64,000 bases of DNA from positions 1 to 64,000 of the forward strand of contig NZ_FOLP01000020.1 in NCBI RefSeq assembly GCF_900112425.1, read 5' to 3'. A program made the position numbers and the translations under genes. Numbering within the stretch: the first letter of the stretch is position 1; every line of letters starts with the position of its first letter. Below, in pieces: positions 33,872 to 42,194 of this stretch. Source of the DNA: Variovorax sp. OK212 (GTDB lineage: Bacteria > Pseudomonadota > Gammaproteobacteria > Burkholderiales > Burkholderiaceae_C). The notes under the pieces were generated by a model. The model was not told the DNA's origin and ran no database searches. It was given only the letters and a program-made list of their open reading frames with translations.

Positions 33872-34771
33872 GTGCGAATCGACATCACGCTGCAGCAGCT
33901 GGAGGCCTTCGCCGAAGTGGCGAAGACCTCGAACTTCCGCGCCGCCGCGCTCGCGCTGCATGTGTCGCAGCCCGCGCTGAGCCGCACCATCCGCATCGTC
34001 GAAGACCTGGCCGGCGCGCGGCTGTTCGACCGCGACACGCGCCACGTGGAGCTCACGCCCGCCGGGCGCGAGCTGCTGCCGATTGCGCTGCGCATCCTGG
34101 AGAACTTTCACAGCTCGTTCAGCGAGCTGTCGCAGTTTCTCGAGGGCCGAAGCGGGCACCTGACCATTGCGGCGCTGCCCTCCATCGGCGTGGCCGTGCT
34201 GCCCCATGCGATCGCGGAGTTCCGCCGCAGCCACCCGCAGGTGGCGTTCTCGCTGATGGAAGGCCCGGCCGAGCTGGTGCGCTCGGCCGTGGACGAAGGC
34301 CGGGCCGACTTCGGCATCAGCGTGCGCCCCGGCCCGCAGGAGCCGATGCTGTACCGCCACCTGATCGACGACCCGTTCATGCTGCTGTGCCGGCGTGACG
34401 ACCCGCTGGCGGCGCGGGCGACGGTGGCGTGGTCGGTGTTCGCGACGCGGCCCTTCATTGCCAGCGGCTTTCGCAGCAGCATCCGCCCGATCACCGATGC
34501 GGCCTTTCTCCAGCGCGGGCTGCAGGTGGTGCCGGCGCTGGAGTACCCGAGCGTGGCCGCGGCCGGCGCGCTGGTGGCCGCGGGCCTGGGCATCACGGCG
34601 CTGCCGCGGCTGGCGCTGCAGCTCACGCGCAACGACGACCTGGTGACGGTGCCGCTGCAGCGCCCGGCCATGTCGCGGCCCATCGGGCTCATCACCCGCG
34701 CGGGCCGGTCGCCCTCGCCCGTGGGCCGGGCCTTCATGGACCTGCTGCATCGCCGGGAAGCCGCCCGCTGA
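33872..34771 (+). CDS. LysR-type transcriptional regulator (divergent from CaiB gene)
   Basis: A 299-residue LysR regulator: ITLQQLEAFAEVAKTSNF and SQPALSRTIRIVEDLAGARLF form the DNA-binding domain; RSGHLTIAALPSIG begins the effector domain. GTG 33872, with AAGGGA upstream, is preferred to GTG 33845, which lies in a palindrome. It is divergent from, and probably controls, the CaiB-lyase-TctC operon. Confidence 0.9.
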   Translation: MRIDITLQQLEAFAEVAKTSNFRAAALALHVSQPALSRTIRIVEDLAGARLFDRDTRHVELTPAGRELLPIALRILENFHSSFSELSQFLEGRSGHLTIAALPSIGVAVLPHAIAEFRRSHPQVAFSLMEGPAELVRSAVDEGRADFGISVRPGPQEPMLYRHLIDDPFMLLCRRDDPLAARATVAWSVFATRPFIASGFRSSIRPITDAAFLQRGLQVVPALEYPSVAAAGALVAAGLGITALPRLALQLTRNDDLVTVPLQRPAMSRPIGLITRAGRSPSPVGRAFMDLLHRREAAR

Positions 34772-34805
34772 ACCTGTGCTTTCGGGCTGCGGCATGATCG
34801 CGGGC

Positions 34806-35546
34806 ATGGAAAAAACGCCCCCGCATCCGCTCGTCATCGTCAAGGTTGGAAGCACTTTCGAAGCCCTTCGCGCAGAGCGCGGCGACTTCGAGCACTGGAT
34901 TGCCGACGGGCTGGACACGCAGGCGCTGCCGATCCTGGTGATCGACCCGCGCCGCGGCGACACGCTGCCCGACGCGCAGGCGGTGTCGGGCGCGGTGGTG
35001 ACGGGCTCGCACGCGATGGTGTCGCATCGCGAGCCCTGGAGCGAAACCACCGCCGCGTGGCTCGCGCAGCTGGTGGCGCGCCGCACGCCGGTGCTGGGCA
35101 TCTGCTACGGCCACCAGCTGCTGGCGCATGCGCTGGGCGGCGAGGCGGGCAACCACCCGCAGGGCGCGGAAGTCGGCACCGTCACGGTCACGCTCGACGA
35201 GGCCGCCGCCACCGACGCGCTGCTGCGCGGCCTGCCCGCGGAGTTTGCGGCGAACGTGGTGCACTGGCAGAGCGCTTTGCGCCTGCCCGAAGGCGCGGTG
35301 CGCCTGGCCGGCAACGACCACGAGCCCGTGCAGGCCTTTCGCGTGGGCGAGAACGCCTGGGGCGTGCAGTTCCACCCCGAGTTCGACGCCGACACCATGC
35401 GCGGCTACATCGACATGCTGGCCGACGGCCTGCGCACCGAAGGCGCCGACCCCGCCGCGCTGCGCGAGCGCGTGGCCGCGACCGATGCGGCGGCCGGACT
35501 GCTCGGGCGCTTCGCGCGCATCGTCGAAGCGCACGAAGGCGTTTGA
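34806..35546 (+). CDS. Class I glutamine amidotransferase-like protein
   Basis: A 246-residue stand-alone class I glutamine amidotransferase. The nucleophile Cys is in LGICYGHQLLAHALGG, and the catalytic His-Glu pair is in GVQFHPEFD. The family (GMP-synthase-glutaminase-like, YfeJ/GuaA-like) releases ammonia from glutamine or glutathione-type amides; no synthetase partner is nearby, so the substrate is unknown. The start ATG 34806 lacks a strong ribosome-binding site; the alternative 34776 adds ten unconvincing residues. Confidence 0.87.
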   Translation: MEKTPPHPLVIVKVGSTFEALRAERGDFEHWIADGLDTQALPILVIDPRRGDTLPDAQAVSGAVVTGSHAMVSHREPWSETTAAWLAQLVARRTPVLGICYGHQLLAHALGGEAGNHPQGAEVGTVTVTLDEAAATDALLRGLPAEFAANVVHWQSALRLPEGAVRLAGNDHEPVQAFRVGENAWGVQFHPEFDADTMRGYIDMLADGLRTEGADPAALRERVAATDAAAGLLGRFARIVEAHEGV

Positions 35547-35666
35547 AGCCGGGGCGGCCGGTTCGGCCTGGCGCCGCCTTTTCGTCGGATCGCGACTACA
35601 AAAAGCCCCCCGCGCTTCGGTTAAGGTGCGGTCCATTCGCCGTTTCCGAAACATTCCGACCACTTC

Positions 35667-36305
35667 ATGACCACCCCTTCTCCCACGCCCCCCCGCAAGC
35701 ATTTTTCGATGATCCGGGAGTTTCACCTTGCCGACGTCTTCACGCTCGGCAACGCGGCATGCGGGGTGGGCGGCGTGTTCCTGGCAATGGCCTTCATGGC
35801 GAGCCAGTCGCTCGCGCAGTTCCTGTGGGCGGCGGCGCTGGCGCCGGCGGCCTTCATCTTCGACGTGTTCGACGGCCGCATCGCGCGCTGGCGCCAGACG
35901 CAGTCGGCGCTCGGGCGCGAGCTCGATTCGCTGGCCGACATCATCTCCTTCGGCGTGGCCCCGGCTGCGCTGGGCTTCGCGGCCGGCCTGAACGGCGGCT
36001 GGGACTGCATGCTCCTGATCTATTTCGTGTGCTGCGGCGTGAGCCGGCTCGCGCGCTACAACGTGACTGCCGAGGCGCTCTCCGAAGGCGCCAACAAGGT
36101 GAAGTACTTCGAGGGCACGCCCATTCCCACCAGCGTGGTGCTGGTGGGCGTGCTCGCGTACGCGGCCTGGCAGGGCCACATCGGCAATGCGCTGTGGGGC
36201 GGCGCCTGGGTCGTCGGCCCGTGGCAGCTGCACCCGCTCACGCTGATGTTCGCGCTGTCGGGCACGCTCATGATCAGCAAGACGCTGCGCATCCCCAAGT
36301 TCTGA
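35667..36305 (+). CDS. pssA: CDP-diacylglycerol--serine O-phosphatidyltransferase
   Basis: A 212-residue membrane enzyme that makes phosphatidylserine from CDP-diacylglycerol and serine, the first step to phosphatidylethanolamine. The CDP-alcohol phosphotransferase signature DGxxARx8GxxxDxxxD is complete: D69-G70, A73-R74, G83, D87 and D91. The N-terminal IREFHLADVFTLGNAACG and about six to seven helices fit the type II PssA family. It acts at the inner membrane. The next gene, a GST, follows by 38 bases and may be co-transcribed. Confidence 0.92.
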   Translation: MTTPSPTPPRKHFSMIREFHLADVFTLGNAACGVGGVFLAMAFMASQSLAQFLWAAALAPAAFIFDVFDGRIARWRQTQSALGRELDSLADIISFGVAPAALGFAAGLNGGWDCMLLIYFVCCGVSRLARYNVTAEALSEGANKVKYFEGTPIPTSVVLVGVLAYAAWQGHIGNALWGGAWVVGPWQLHPLTLMFALSGTLMISKTLRIPKF

Positions 36306-36343
36306 ATTCCCTCGAGACCAGGCAAGGCCCAGGAGACACACCG

Positions 36344-36925
36344 ATGACCATGAAGCTGTACTTCGATCCGCACAGCCGCTCGCAGGTGGCCAGGTGGATG
36401 CTCGACGAAGCCGGTGTCGACTACGAGATCGTCACCACGCTGCTCAAGGAAAAGGCGCACAAGAAGCCCGAGTTCCTGAAGATCAACCCCGCCGGCAAGC
36501 TGCCCGCGCTGGTGGACGGGCGCACGCGCGTGTTCGAGAACGCGGCCATCTGCATGTACGTGGCCGAGAAGTTTCCCGGCAAGCGGCTGGCACCGCCCGT
36601 GGGCTCGCCCGAGCGGGGCCGCTACCTGTCGCTGATGGTCTATTCCACCTCGCAGCTGGAACCCTCGATGGGCGACAGCCTGCTGAAGGTTCGCAGCAAC
36701 AACAGCGCGCGCGGCTGGACCGATTTCGAGGAAGCCAAGGACGCGGTCGAGCGCGAACTGGGCGACGGGCCCTACCTGTTCGGCGCGCAGTTCACGGCGG
36801 CGGACGTGATGATCGGCTCGATGTTCATCTGGCACCGCGCTTTTGGCGGGCGCTCGAACCGGCCGAAGATCGATGCCTACATCCACCGGCTGCAGGCGCG
36901 CCCCAAAGGCATGAAGTTCGGCTGA
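36344..36925 (+). CDS. Glutathione S-transferase family protein
   Basis: A 193-residue GST. The N-terminal thioredoxin-fold domain has LYFDPHSRSQVARWMLDEAG and the glutathione-site motif NPAGKLPALVDG with FENAAICMYVAEKFP; the C-terminal helical domain has FTAADVMIGSMF. An AGGAGA ribosome-binding site precedes the ATG. It is adjacent to pssA on the same strand. Substrate is unknown. Confidence 0.88.
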   Translation: MTMKLYFDPHSRSQVARWMLDEAGVDYEIVTTLLKEKAHKKPEFLKINPAGKLPALVDGRTRVFENAAICMYVAEKFPGKRLAPPVGSPERGRYLSLMVYSTSQLEPSMGDSLLKVRSNNSARGWTDFEEAKDAVERELGDGPYLFGAQFTAADVMIGSMFIWHRAFGGRSNRPKIDAYIHRLQARPKGMKFG

Positions 36926-37025
36926 CCATGGCGCGGCGCGGCGTGGCGCGCTGGTGACAACGCGCGGCGGCGGGCACGTCTTTTAATCGGATCCCGGTCT
37001 TATTCGAGAACAACACGCCCGCACC

Positions 37026-39458
37026 ATGACACCCAAGAAGACAACCGCCCCGCTCTCGCGCTCCCCTTTCTCGCGCTTTTCGCTGACGGCGCTCGCCCTA
37101 GGCTCAGCCGCCCTGCTGGCCGCCTGCGCCAGCGCGCCGCCGCCCGGCGCCCGCAGCGTGACCATCGAGCGCACCACCTTCGGCATCGCGCACATCACGG
37201 CGCCCGACTACGAAGGCCTGGCCTACGGCAGCGCCTACGCGCACGCGCAGGACAACGTCTGCCAGACCGCCGAGCACCTGCTCACGCTGCGCGGCGAGCG
37301 CTCGCAGTTCCTGGGCGCGCAGAACACGGGCGACCTGGGCCTGGGCCGCGTGCCCAACGCGCAGATCGACCTGTTCATCCGCTATCACATGGACGACGCG
37401 GCGCTGGCCCGCGCGGGCGCCACCACCAGCCCCGAGGTGCAGGCCGCCTTGCGCGGCTACGTGGCGGGCTACAACCGCTACCTGCAGGACGCAGGCGCGA
37501 ACGGCGGCCAGGGCCTGCCCGCCGCCTGCCGCGGCAAGCCGTGGGTGCGCCCGATGACGCCCAACGACCTGGCGCGCGCCACCGAGCAATCGATGATCCA
37601 GGGCGGCCTGGGCGCGCTGGCCGGCGCGGTGCTGGCCGCCGTGCCGCCGGTGCCCGGCACCAAGACCGGCGCCGCGCCGGTCGACCTGAAGGAAGCCGTC
37701 GCCGAAATCGGCCGCCACAGCTTCAACGCCAACCCCGAGGGCGGCGAACTGGGCTCCAACGGCTGGGCCTTCGGGCGCAACGCCACGCCGGACGGCCGCG
37801 GCCTGCTGCTGGGCAATCCGCACTTTCCGTGGAACGGCACCAACCGCTTCTGGCAGATGCACCTGACCATTCCCGGCCAGCTCGACGTGATGGGCGCCAC
37901 CGGCGGCCTGAGCCCGGTGGTGTCGATCGGCTTCAACAAGGACGTGGCCTGGACGCACACCGTGTCGACCGGCAAGCGCTTCACGCTGTACGAGCTCAAG
38001 CTCGACCCCAACGACCCGACCGTGTACTGGGTAGACGGCCAGCCGAAGAAGATGGTGGCGCGCACCGTGGTGCTGCCGGCCGCCGCCACGGATGGCAACG
38101 GGCCCGCCGTTCAGCACACCTTCTATGCGACCGACTGGGGCCCGGTGATCTCGCTGCCGCGCGCCGGCCTGGGCTGGACCGCGCAGAAGGCCTACGCCAT
38201 CCGCGACGCCAACACGCTCAACGTGCGCTCCGCCGAGAGCTGGATGCAGATGGCGCGCGCACGCAACGTGGCAGAGCTGCGCGCCGCCATGGGCAACCAG
38301 GGCATGCCGTGGATCAACACCATCGCGGCCGACCGCGACGGCAACGCGATGTACGCCGACCTGTCGGTGGTGCCCGACGTGTCGGCCGACATGCTGCGCG
38401 CCTGCGCCCCCTCGCCCGCCGCCGCCGCGCTGCTCAACGCGGCCGGCCTGCCGGTGCTCGACGGTTCGCGCAGCGCCTGCGCCTGGAACCGCGACGCCGC
38501 GGCGGCCGCGCCCGGCATCATCGCGCCGGCGCGCATGCCGGTGCTGGTGACGCCCGACTACGTGCAGAACAGCAACGACAGCTTCTGGCTCGCCAACCCG
38601 CGCGTGGCGCCGATGGCCGGCGTGTCTCCGCTGGTCGGCCCCATCGGCGTGCCGCAGCGGCTGCGCACGCGCAGCGCCGTCATGGAAATCGAAGGCCGCC
38701 TGGCCGGCAACGACGGCCTGCCGGGCAACCGCATGGGCGCGGCCGAGCTGCGCAGCGTGATCTTCCGCGACAGGAACCTGGCCGGCATGCTGGTGATGGA
38801 CGACCTGCGCGCGGCCTGTGCCGGCGCGGGCGCATCGCTCACGGTGGAGCAGTCGCAAGGCTGCCGCGTGCTGGGCGCATGGGACCGCACCAGCAACGCC
38901 GACTCGAAGGGCGCCGCGCTGTTCCGCGAGTTCTGGCGCAAGGCCAAGGACATTCCGAAGGTGTGGCGCCAGCCCTTCGACCCGGCACAGCCCGTGACCA
39001 CGCCGGCCGGCCTGGACATGGCCACGCCCGCCACGCGCGAAGCGGTGTTCAAGGCGGTGGGCGACGCCGTCGCCACGCTGCGCACCGCCGGCTTCGCGGC
39101 CGACGTGGCGCTGGGCGTGCCGCAGTCGCGCCTGGTGCGCGGCCAGCAGATTGCGCTGCACGGCGGCGACGAGTTCGAGGGCGTGCTCAACAAGCTCGAG
39201 TCGCAGGGGCAGTCGCTGATCGATCCGAAGGGCTACAACGTCAACTACGGCAGCAGCTACATGCAGGTCGTGACCTTCGACGAGCGCGGCCCGGTTGCGC
39301 AGGGCCTGCTCACCTACGGCCAGAGCAGCGACCTGGCTTCACCCCGCGCCTACGACCAGCTTCCGCTGTTCGCGGCCAAGCAGTGGCATGCGCTGCCGTT
39401 CCACCCGGCCGACGTGCAGGCGCAGCGCGAAGGCAAGCCGCTGCAGCTGGCCTATTGA
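37026..39458 (+). CDS. Penicillin acylase family protein, acylase/AHL-acylase-like
   Basis: An 810-residue Ntn-hydrolase precursor of the penicillin acylase family, closest in layout to acyl-homoserine-lactone and aculeacin acylases. A lipobox-like LLAAC (Cys34) or signal peptide is followed by an alpha-chain, a spacer and the self-cleavage site at Gly243/Ser244 (ELGSNGWAFG), which makes Ser244 the beta-chain nucleophile. Later conserved features include GNPHFPWNG and NYGSSYMQVV. It would hydrolyse long-chain amides in the periplasm or outer membrane. Quorum-quenching activity is possible but not shown. It is followed closely by a phosphatase gene. Confidence 0.88.
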   Translation: MTPKKTTAPLSRSPFSRFSLTALALGSAALLAACASAPPPGARSVTIERTTFGIAHITAPDYEGLAYGSAYAHAQDNVCQTAEHLLTLRGERSQFLGAQNTGDLGLGRVPNAQIDLFIRYHMDDAALARAGATTSPEVQAALRGYVAGYNRYLQDAGANGGQGLPAACRGKPWVRPMTPNDLARATEQSMIQGGLGALAGAVLAAVPPVPGTKTGAAPVDLKEAVAEIGRHSFNANPEGGELGSNGWAFGRNATPDGRGLLLGNPHFPWNGTNRFWQMHLTIPGQLDVMGATGGLSPVVSIGFNKDVAWTHTVSTGKRFTLYELKLDPNDPTVYWVDGQPKKMVARTVVLPAAATDGNGPAVQHTFYATDWGPVISLPRAGLGWTAQKAYAIRDANTLNVRSAESWMQMARARNVAELRAAMGNQGMPWINTIAADRDGNAMYADLSVVPDVSADMLRACAPSPAAAALLNAAGLPVLDGSRSACAWNRDAAAAAPGIIAPARMPVLVTPDYVQNSNDSFWLANPRVAPMAGVSPLVGPIGVPQRLRTRSAVMEIEGRLAGNDGLPGNRMGAAELRSVIFRDRNLAGMLVMDDLRAACAGAGASLTVEQSQGCRVLGAWDRTSNADSKGAALFREFWRKAKDIPKVWRQPFDPAQPVTTPAGLDMATPATREAVFKAVGDAVATLRTAGFAADVALGVPQSRLVRGQQIALHGGDEFEGVLNKLESQGQSLIDPKGYNVNYGSSYMQVVTFDERGPVAQGLLTYGQSSDLASPRAYDQLPLFAAKQWHALPFHPADVQAQREGKPLQLAY

Positions 39459-39486
39459 GCTCACAGCCATGAGCTCACAGGCATGA
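39459..39486 (+). repeat. Small tandem duplication between genes
   Basis: GAGCTCACAGCCAT is followed directly by GAGCTCACAGGCAT, a duplication of about 14 bases between the acylase stop and the phosphatase start. The second copy supplies the candidate ATG at 39483. It probably arose by slippage and may affect the choice of start for the phosphatase. Confidence 0.6.
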
Positions 39487-40151
39487 GCCCACCGATACTG
39501 CAAACCATGTCATCACAGAACCCACCCACCCACACCGCCGCCGGCGGGCTCGACGAGCTGATCCGCATCGCCCAGGCGCAGCCGCTTGCGCCGGCCTGCG
39601 ACCACTTCTACTTCCTGCGCCACGGCCAGACCGGCCGCAACGCGCAGCGCGTGTTCCAGGCGCCCGACGAGCCGCTGAGCGAACTGGGCCTGCAGCAGGC
39701 CGCGCGGGCGGCCGAGCTGCTGGCGGGCGAGCCGATCCGCACCATCGTGTGCAGCGACGCGCGGCGCGCCTTCGACACGGCCCACACCGTGGCCGCCTCG
39801 CTGCGCCTGACGCCCACCGCGCACGAGACGCTGCGCGAGCGCAACTTCGGCGCGCTCATCGGCACCTCGTCGGCCAACATCGACTGGGCCTGCGAGCCCG
39901 AGGGCGGCGAAACGCTCGCGCAGTTCGTGACGCGCAAGCGCGCCGCGCTCGACGCCGCGCTGCAGCAGCCCGGCCCGGTGCTGGTGGTGGCGCACGGCGG
40001 CACGCTGTACGTGCTGGCGGCGCTCTTGGGCGTGCCGGTCGATTTCCAGTTGATGGGCAATGCGCAGCCATTGCGATTCGAACGCACAGGCCCCACATGG
40101 GGCGTAACGCCGCTGTTGCGGCATGCCGACGGCGAGGCGTCGCTGGCCTAG
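39483..40151 (+). CDS. Histidine phosphatase family protein
   Basis: A 222-residue phosphoglycerate-mutase-like phosphatase. The phosphohistidine motif RHGQT is in FLRHGQTGRNAQRVFQ, and the second catalytic His lies in VVAHGGTLYVL. An Arg and a Glu at the usual sites (SDARRAFDTA, RERNFG) complete the active site. It should remove phosphate from a small molecule; the substrate is unclear. The ATG 39507 is an alternative start. It lies 24 bases after the acylase and 62 bases before cbpA. Confidence 0.87.
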   Translation: MSPPILQTMSSQNPPTHTAAGGLDELIRIAQAQPLAPACDHFYFLRHGQTGRNAQRVFQAPDEPLSELGLQQAARAAELLAGEPIRTIVCSDARRAFDTAHTVAASLRLTPTAHETLRERNFGALIGTSSANIDWACEPEGGETLAQFVTRKRAALDAALQQPGPVLVVAHGGTLYVLAALLGVPVDFQLMGNAQPLRFERTGPTWGVTPLLRHADGEASLA

Positions 40152-40213
40152 CGCCGACCCGGCGCCCGAGCCCAGACCCGCCAAGCCGTCCACCCAACGA
40201 ACCGCCACACACC

Positions 40214-41176
40214 ATGGATTTCAAGGACTACTACAGCGCCCTGGGCATCGAGCGCACCGCGTCCGACGACGAAGTGCGCAAGGCCTACCGCAAGCTCGCC
40301 CGCAAGTACCACCCCGACGTCAGCAAGGAGCCCGACGCCGAGCAGCGCATGCGCGACATCAACGAGGCCAAGGACGTTCTCGGCGACAAGGAAAAGCGCG
40401 CCGCCTACGACGCGCTGGCCGACCGCGTTGCGCGCGGCGGCCACCCCGAAGGAGGCTTCCAGCCGCCGCCGGGCTGGGATGAGGGCTTCGAGTTCCACCG
40501 CGGCCCGCGCCAGGGCCCGGCCGACCACGCCGATTTCAGCGAGTTCTTCTCGTCGCTGTTCGGCGAGGCCGAGCGCCGCGGCGCCACGCGGCAGAACTTT
40601 CGCGCGCGCGGCGAAGACCACCATGCGGCCATCGAGATCGCGCTGGAAGACGCGCTCAACGGCGTCGAGCGCGAGATCACGCTGCGCGCACAGACCGTCG
40701 ACGCGCAGGGCCACCCGCAGTGGGAGAACCGCACGCTCAGCGTGAAGATCCCGCCGGGCGTGCACCCGGGCCAGTTCATCCGCCTCGCGGGGCAAGGCAT
40801 GCCGGGCCACGGCGGCGAAGGCGCGGGCGACCTGTACCTCGAGGTGCGCATTGCGCCGCACACGCTCTACCGCGTGGAAGAGCGCGACCTGTACATGACG
40901 CTGCCCGTCACGCCCGCCGAGGCGGCGCTGGGCGCGCAGGTGCAGGTGCCCACGCCCACGGGCGGCGTGGTCGAGGTCACGGTGCCGCGCAACGCGCGCA
41001 ACGGCCTGAAGCTGCGGCTGAAAGGCCGCGGGCTCGCGGGCAAGACACCGGGCGACCTGTACCTGCTGATCGACATCGCCCTGCCGCCCGCCGACAGCGA
41101 CGAGGCCCGCAAGGCCTACGAACAGCTGGCGCAAGCCACGGCATCGTTCCACCCACGCCAGCATCTGGGAGTCTGA
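40214..41176 (+). CDS. cbpA: Curved DNA-binding protein CbpA (DnaJ-like co-chaperone)
   Basis: A 320-residue DnaJ-class co-chaperone. The J-domain (residues 1-70) has DYYSALGIERTASDDEVRKAYRKLA and the HPD motif at 33-35, needed to stimulate DnaK. A Gly/Phe-rich linker with FSEFFSSLFG leads to two C-terminal substrate-binding domains (ALNGVEREITLRAQT, RLKGRGLAGK). It lacks the zinc finger of DnaJ, as CbpA does. It may also bind curved DNA. It is followed two bases later by its modulator CbpM. Confidence 0.93.
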   Translation: MDFKDYYSALGIERTASDDEVRKAYRKLARKYHPDVSKEPDAEQRMRDINEAKDVLGDKEKRAAYDALADRVARGGHPEGGFQPPPGWDEGFEFHRGPRQGPADHADFSEFFSSLFGEAERRGATRQNFRARGEDHHAAIEIALEDALNGVEREITLRAQTVDAQGHPQWENRTLSVKIPPGVHPGQFIRLAGQGMPGHGGEGAGDLYLEVRIAPHTLYRVEERDLYMTLPVTPAEAALGAQVQVPTPTGGVVEVTVPRNARNGLKLRLKGRGLAGKTPGDLYLLIDIALPPADSDEARKAYEQLAQATASFHPRQHLGV

Positions 41177-41178
41177 GC

Positions 41179-41496
41179 ATGGTGAATTTCACACTGACAA
41201 CCACCACCGCCATCAGCGCCTCGCAGCCGCTAGCGGCCAACGAGCTGGCGCACGCCGTCGGCGCCGACACCGCGTGGGTCGTGCAGCTGGTCGAGGTCGG
41301 CATCCTGCACATCGAAACCACCGAGACGCAGCCCGAGCGCTGGCAGTTCTCCAGCGCCGACCTGCAGCACGCGCTGGAAGCGCGCCGGCTGGAGCGCGAC
41401 TTCGGCGTGGGGCTCGACGCCGCGGCGCTGATTCTCGACCTGCAGCACGAGGTGCGGCGGCTCAAGGCCGTGCTGCACGCGCACAGGTTGGGGTAG
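41179..41496 (+). CDS. cbpM: Chaperone modulator CbpM
   Basis: A 105-residue MerR-like helical protein that matches CbpM, the specific inhibitor that binds the J-domain of CbpA. The region VVQLVEVGILHIE and the C-terminal helix RRLERDFGVGLDAAALILDLQ are typical. The two-base gap to cbpA shows a translationally coupled pair; co-expression keeps CbpA activity in check. Confidence 0.88.
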   Translation: MVNFTLTTTTAISASQPLAANELAHAVGADTAWVVQLVEVGILHIETTETQPERWQFSSADLQHALEARRLERDFGVGLDAAALILDLQHEVRRLKAVLHAHRLG

Positions 41497-41615
41497 GCCG
41501 TCGATGCGCCTCGCGAGGCGCATCGCCCTTTCGGCGCCAGGGGAAAACGGCCCGGCCGCTTGACCTTGACACCGTGCGAGACGGAAGACTTCGAGCCTCT
41601 TCAACAGGAGGTCGC

Positions 41616-42194
41616 ATGAACCCTCGCACCCACGACACCAGCGCCACCGCCAACGCACCGCAGGCGCGCCCCGAAGCAGGCACGCCCGACCACGCCGCGG
41701 ACGACGGCCGTCGCTTCGGCATCGACGAACTCATGGCCCGCGCGGGTGTCTCGCAGCGGCTGCTGCACCAGTGCGAGGCCCGCGGCCTGTTGCGCGGCGC
41801 CGGACGCATCGGCACTTCCGAAGCCCGGTACACGCAGGAACACATCAGCGTGCTGCGCTTCACCCGCAGGGCCTACGCACTCGGCTTCGGCATGAGCGAC
41901 ATCGCCAGGCTGCTCGCGCTTCGCCAGGACACGCACCGCATGAGCGCCGACGTGAAGCGCATCGCCCTGACGCGCACCGAAGCACTCGAATCGCGCATCG
42001 AGGAACTGCAGGCGGCGAAGCGGGTGCTCGAGCGCCTGGCCAGCCTGTGCCTGGGCGACCACCAGCCCGCCTGCCCCATCCTGGACGAACTGCTCGAGCT
42101 AAAAGGGTTCGCCCTGCTGCAGCCCGCGCAGACGGCCCGGCCAGTGCCTACTGCATCTGCTGCAGGTTGCCGATGCGCACCAGCATCTCGGTGA
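41616..42194 (+). CDS. MerR-family transcriptional regulator with CueR-like cysteine pair
   Basis: A 192-residue MerR regulator. The winged-helix domain (33-100) has FGIDELMARAGVSQRLLHQCEARGLL and SEARYTQEHISVLRFTRRAYALGFGM. A long dimerisation helix ends in LASLCLGDHQPACPILDEL, where C145-x7-C153 copies the spacing of the CueR Cu(I)-binding cysteines. That suggests a monovalent-metal sensor. A 30-residue N-terminal extension is unusual for CueR. ACAGGAGG precedes the ATG. Its 3' end overlaps the M20 peptidase gene by 47 bases (convergent). No copper genes are adjacent. Confidence 0.85.
   Translation: MNPRTHDTSATANAPQARPEAGTPDHAADDGRRFGIDELMARAGVSQRLLHQCEARGLLRGAGRIGTSEARYTQEHISVLRFTRRAYALGFGMSDIARLLALRQDTHRMSADVKRIALTRTEALESRIEELQAAKRVLERLASLCLGDHQPACPILDELLELKGFALLQPAQTARPVPTASAAGCRCAPASR

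Noticed and set aside
37104..39161. A 685-codon minus-strand frame opposite the acylase gene
   Set aside because: It is a GC-rich shadow frame (Arg/Val/His/Gly repeats) of a gene with clear family motifs on the plus strand.
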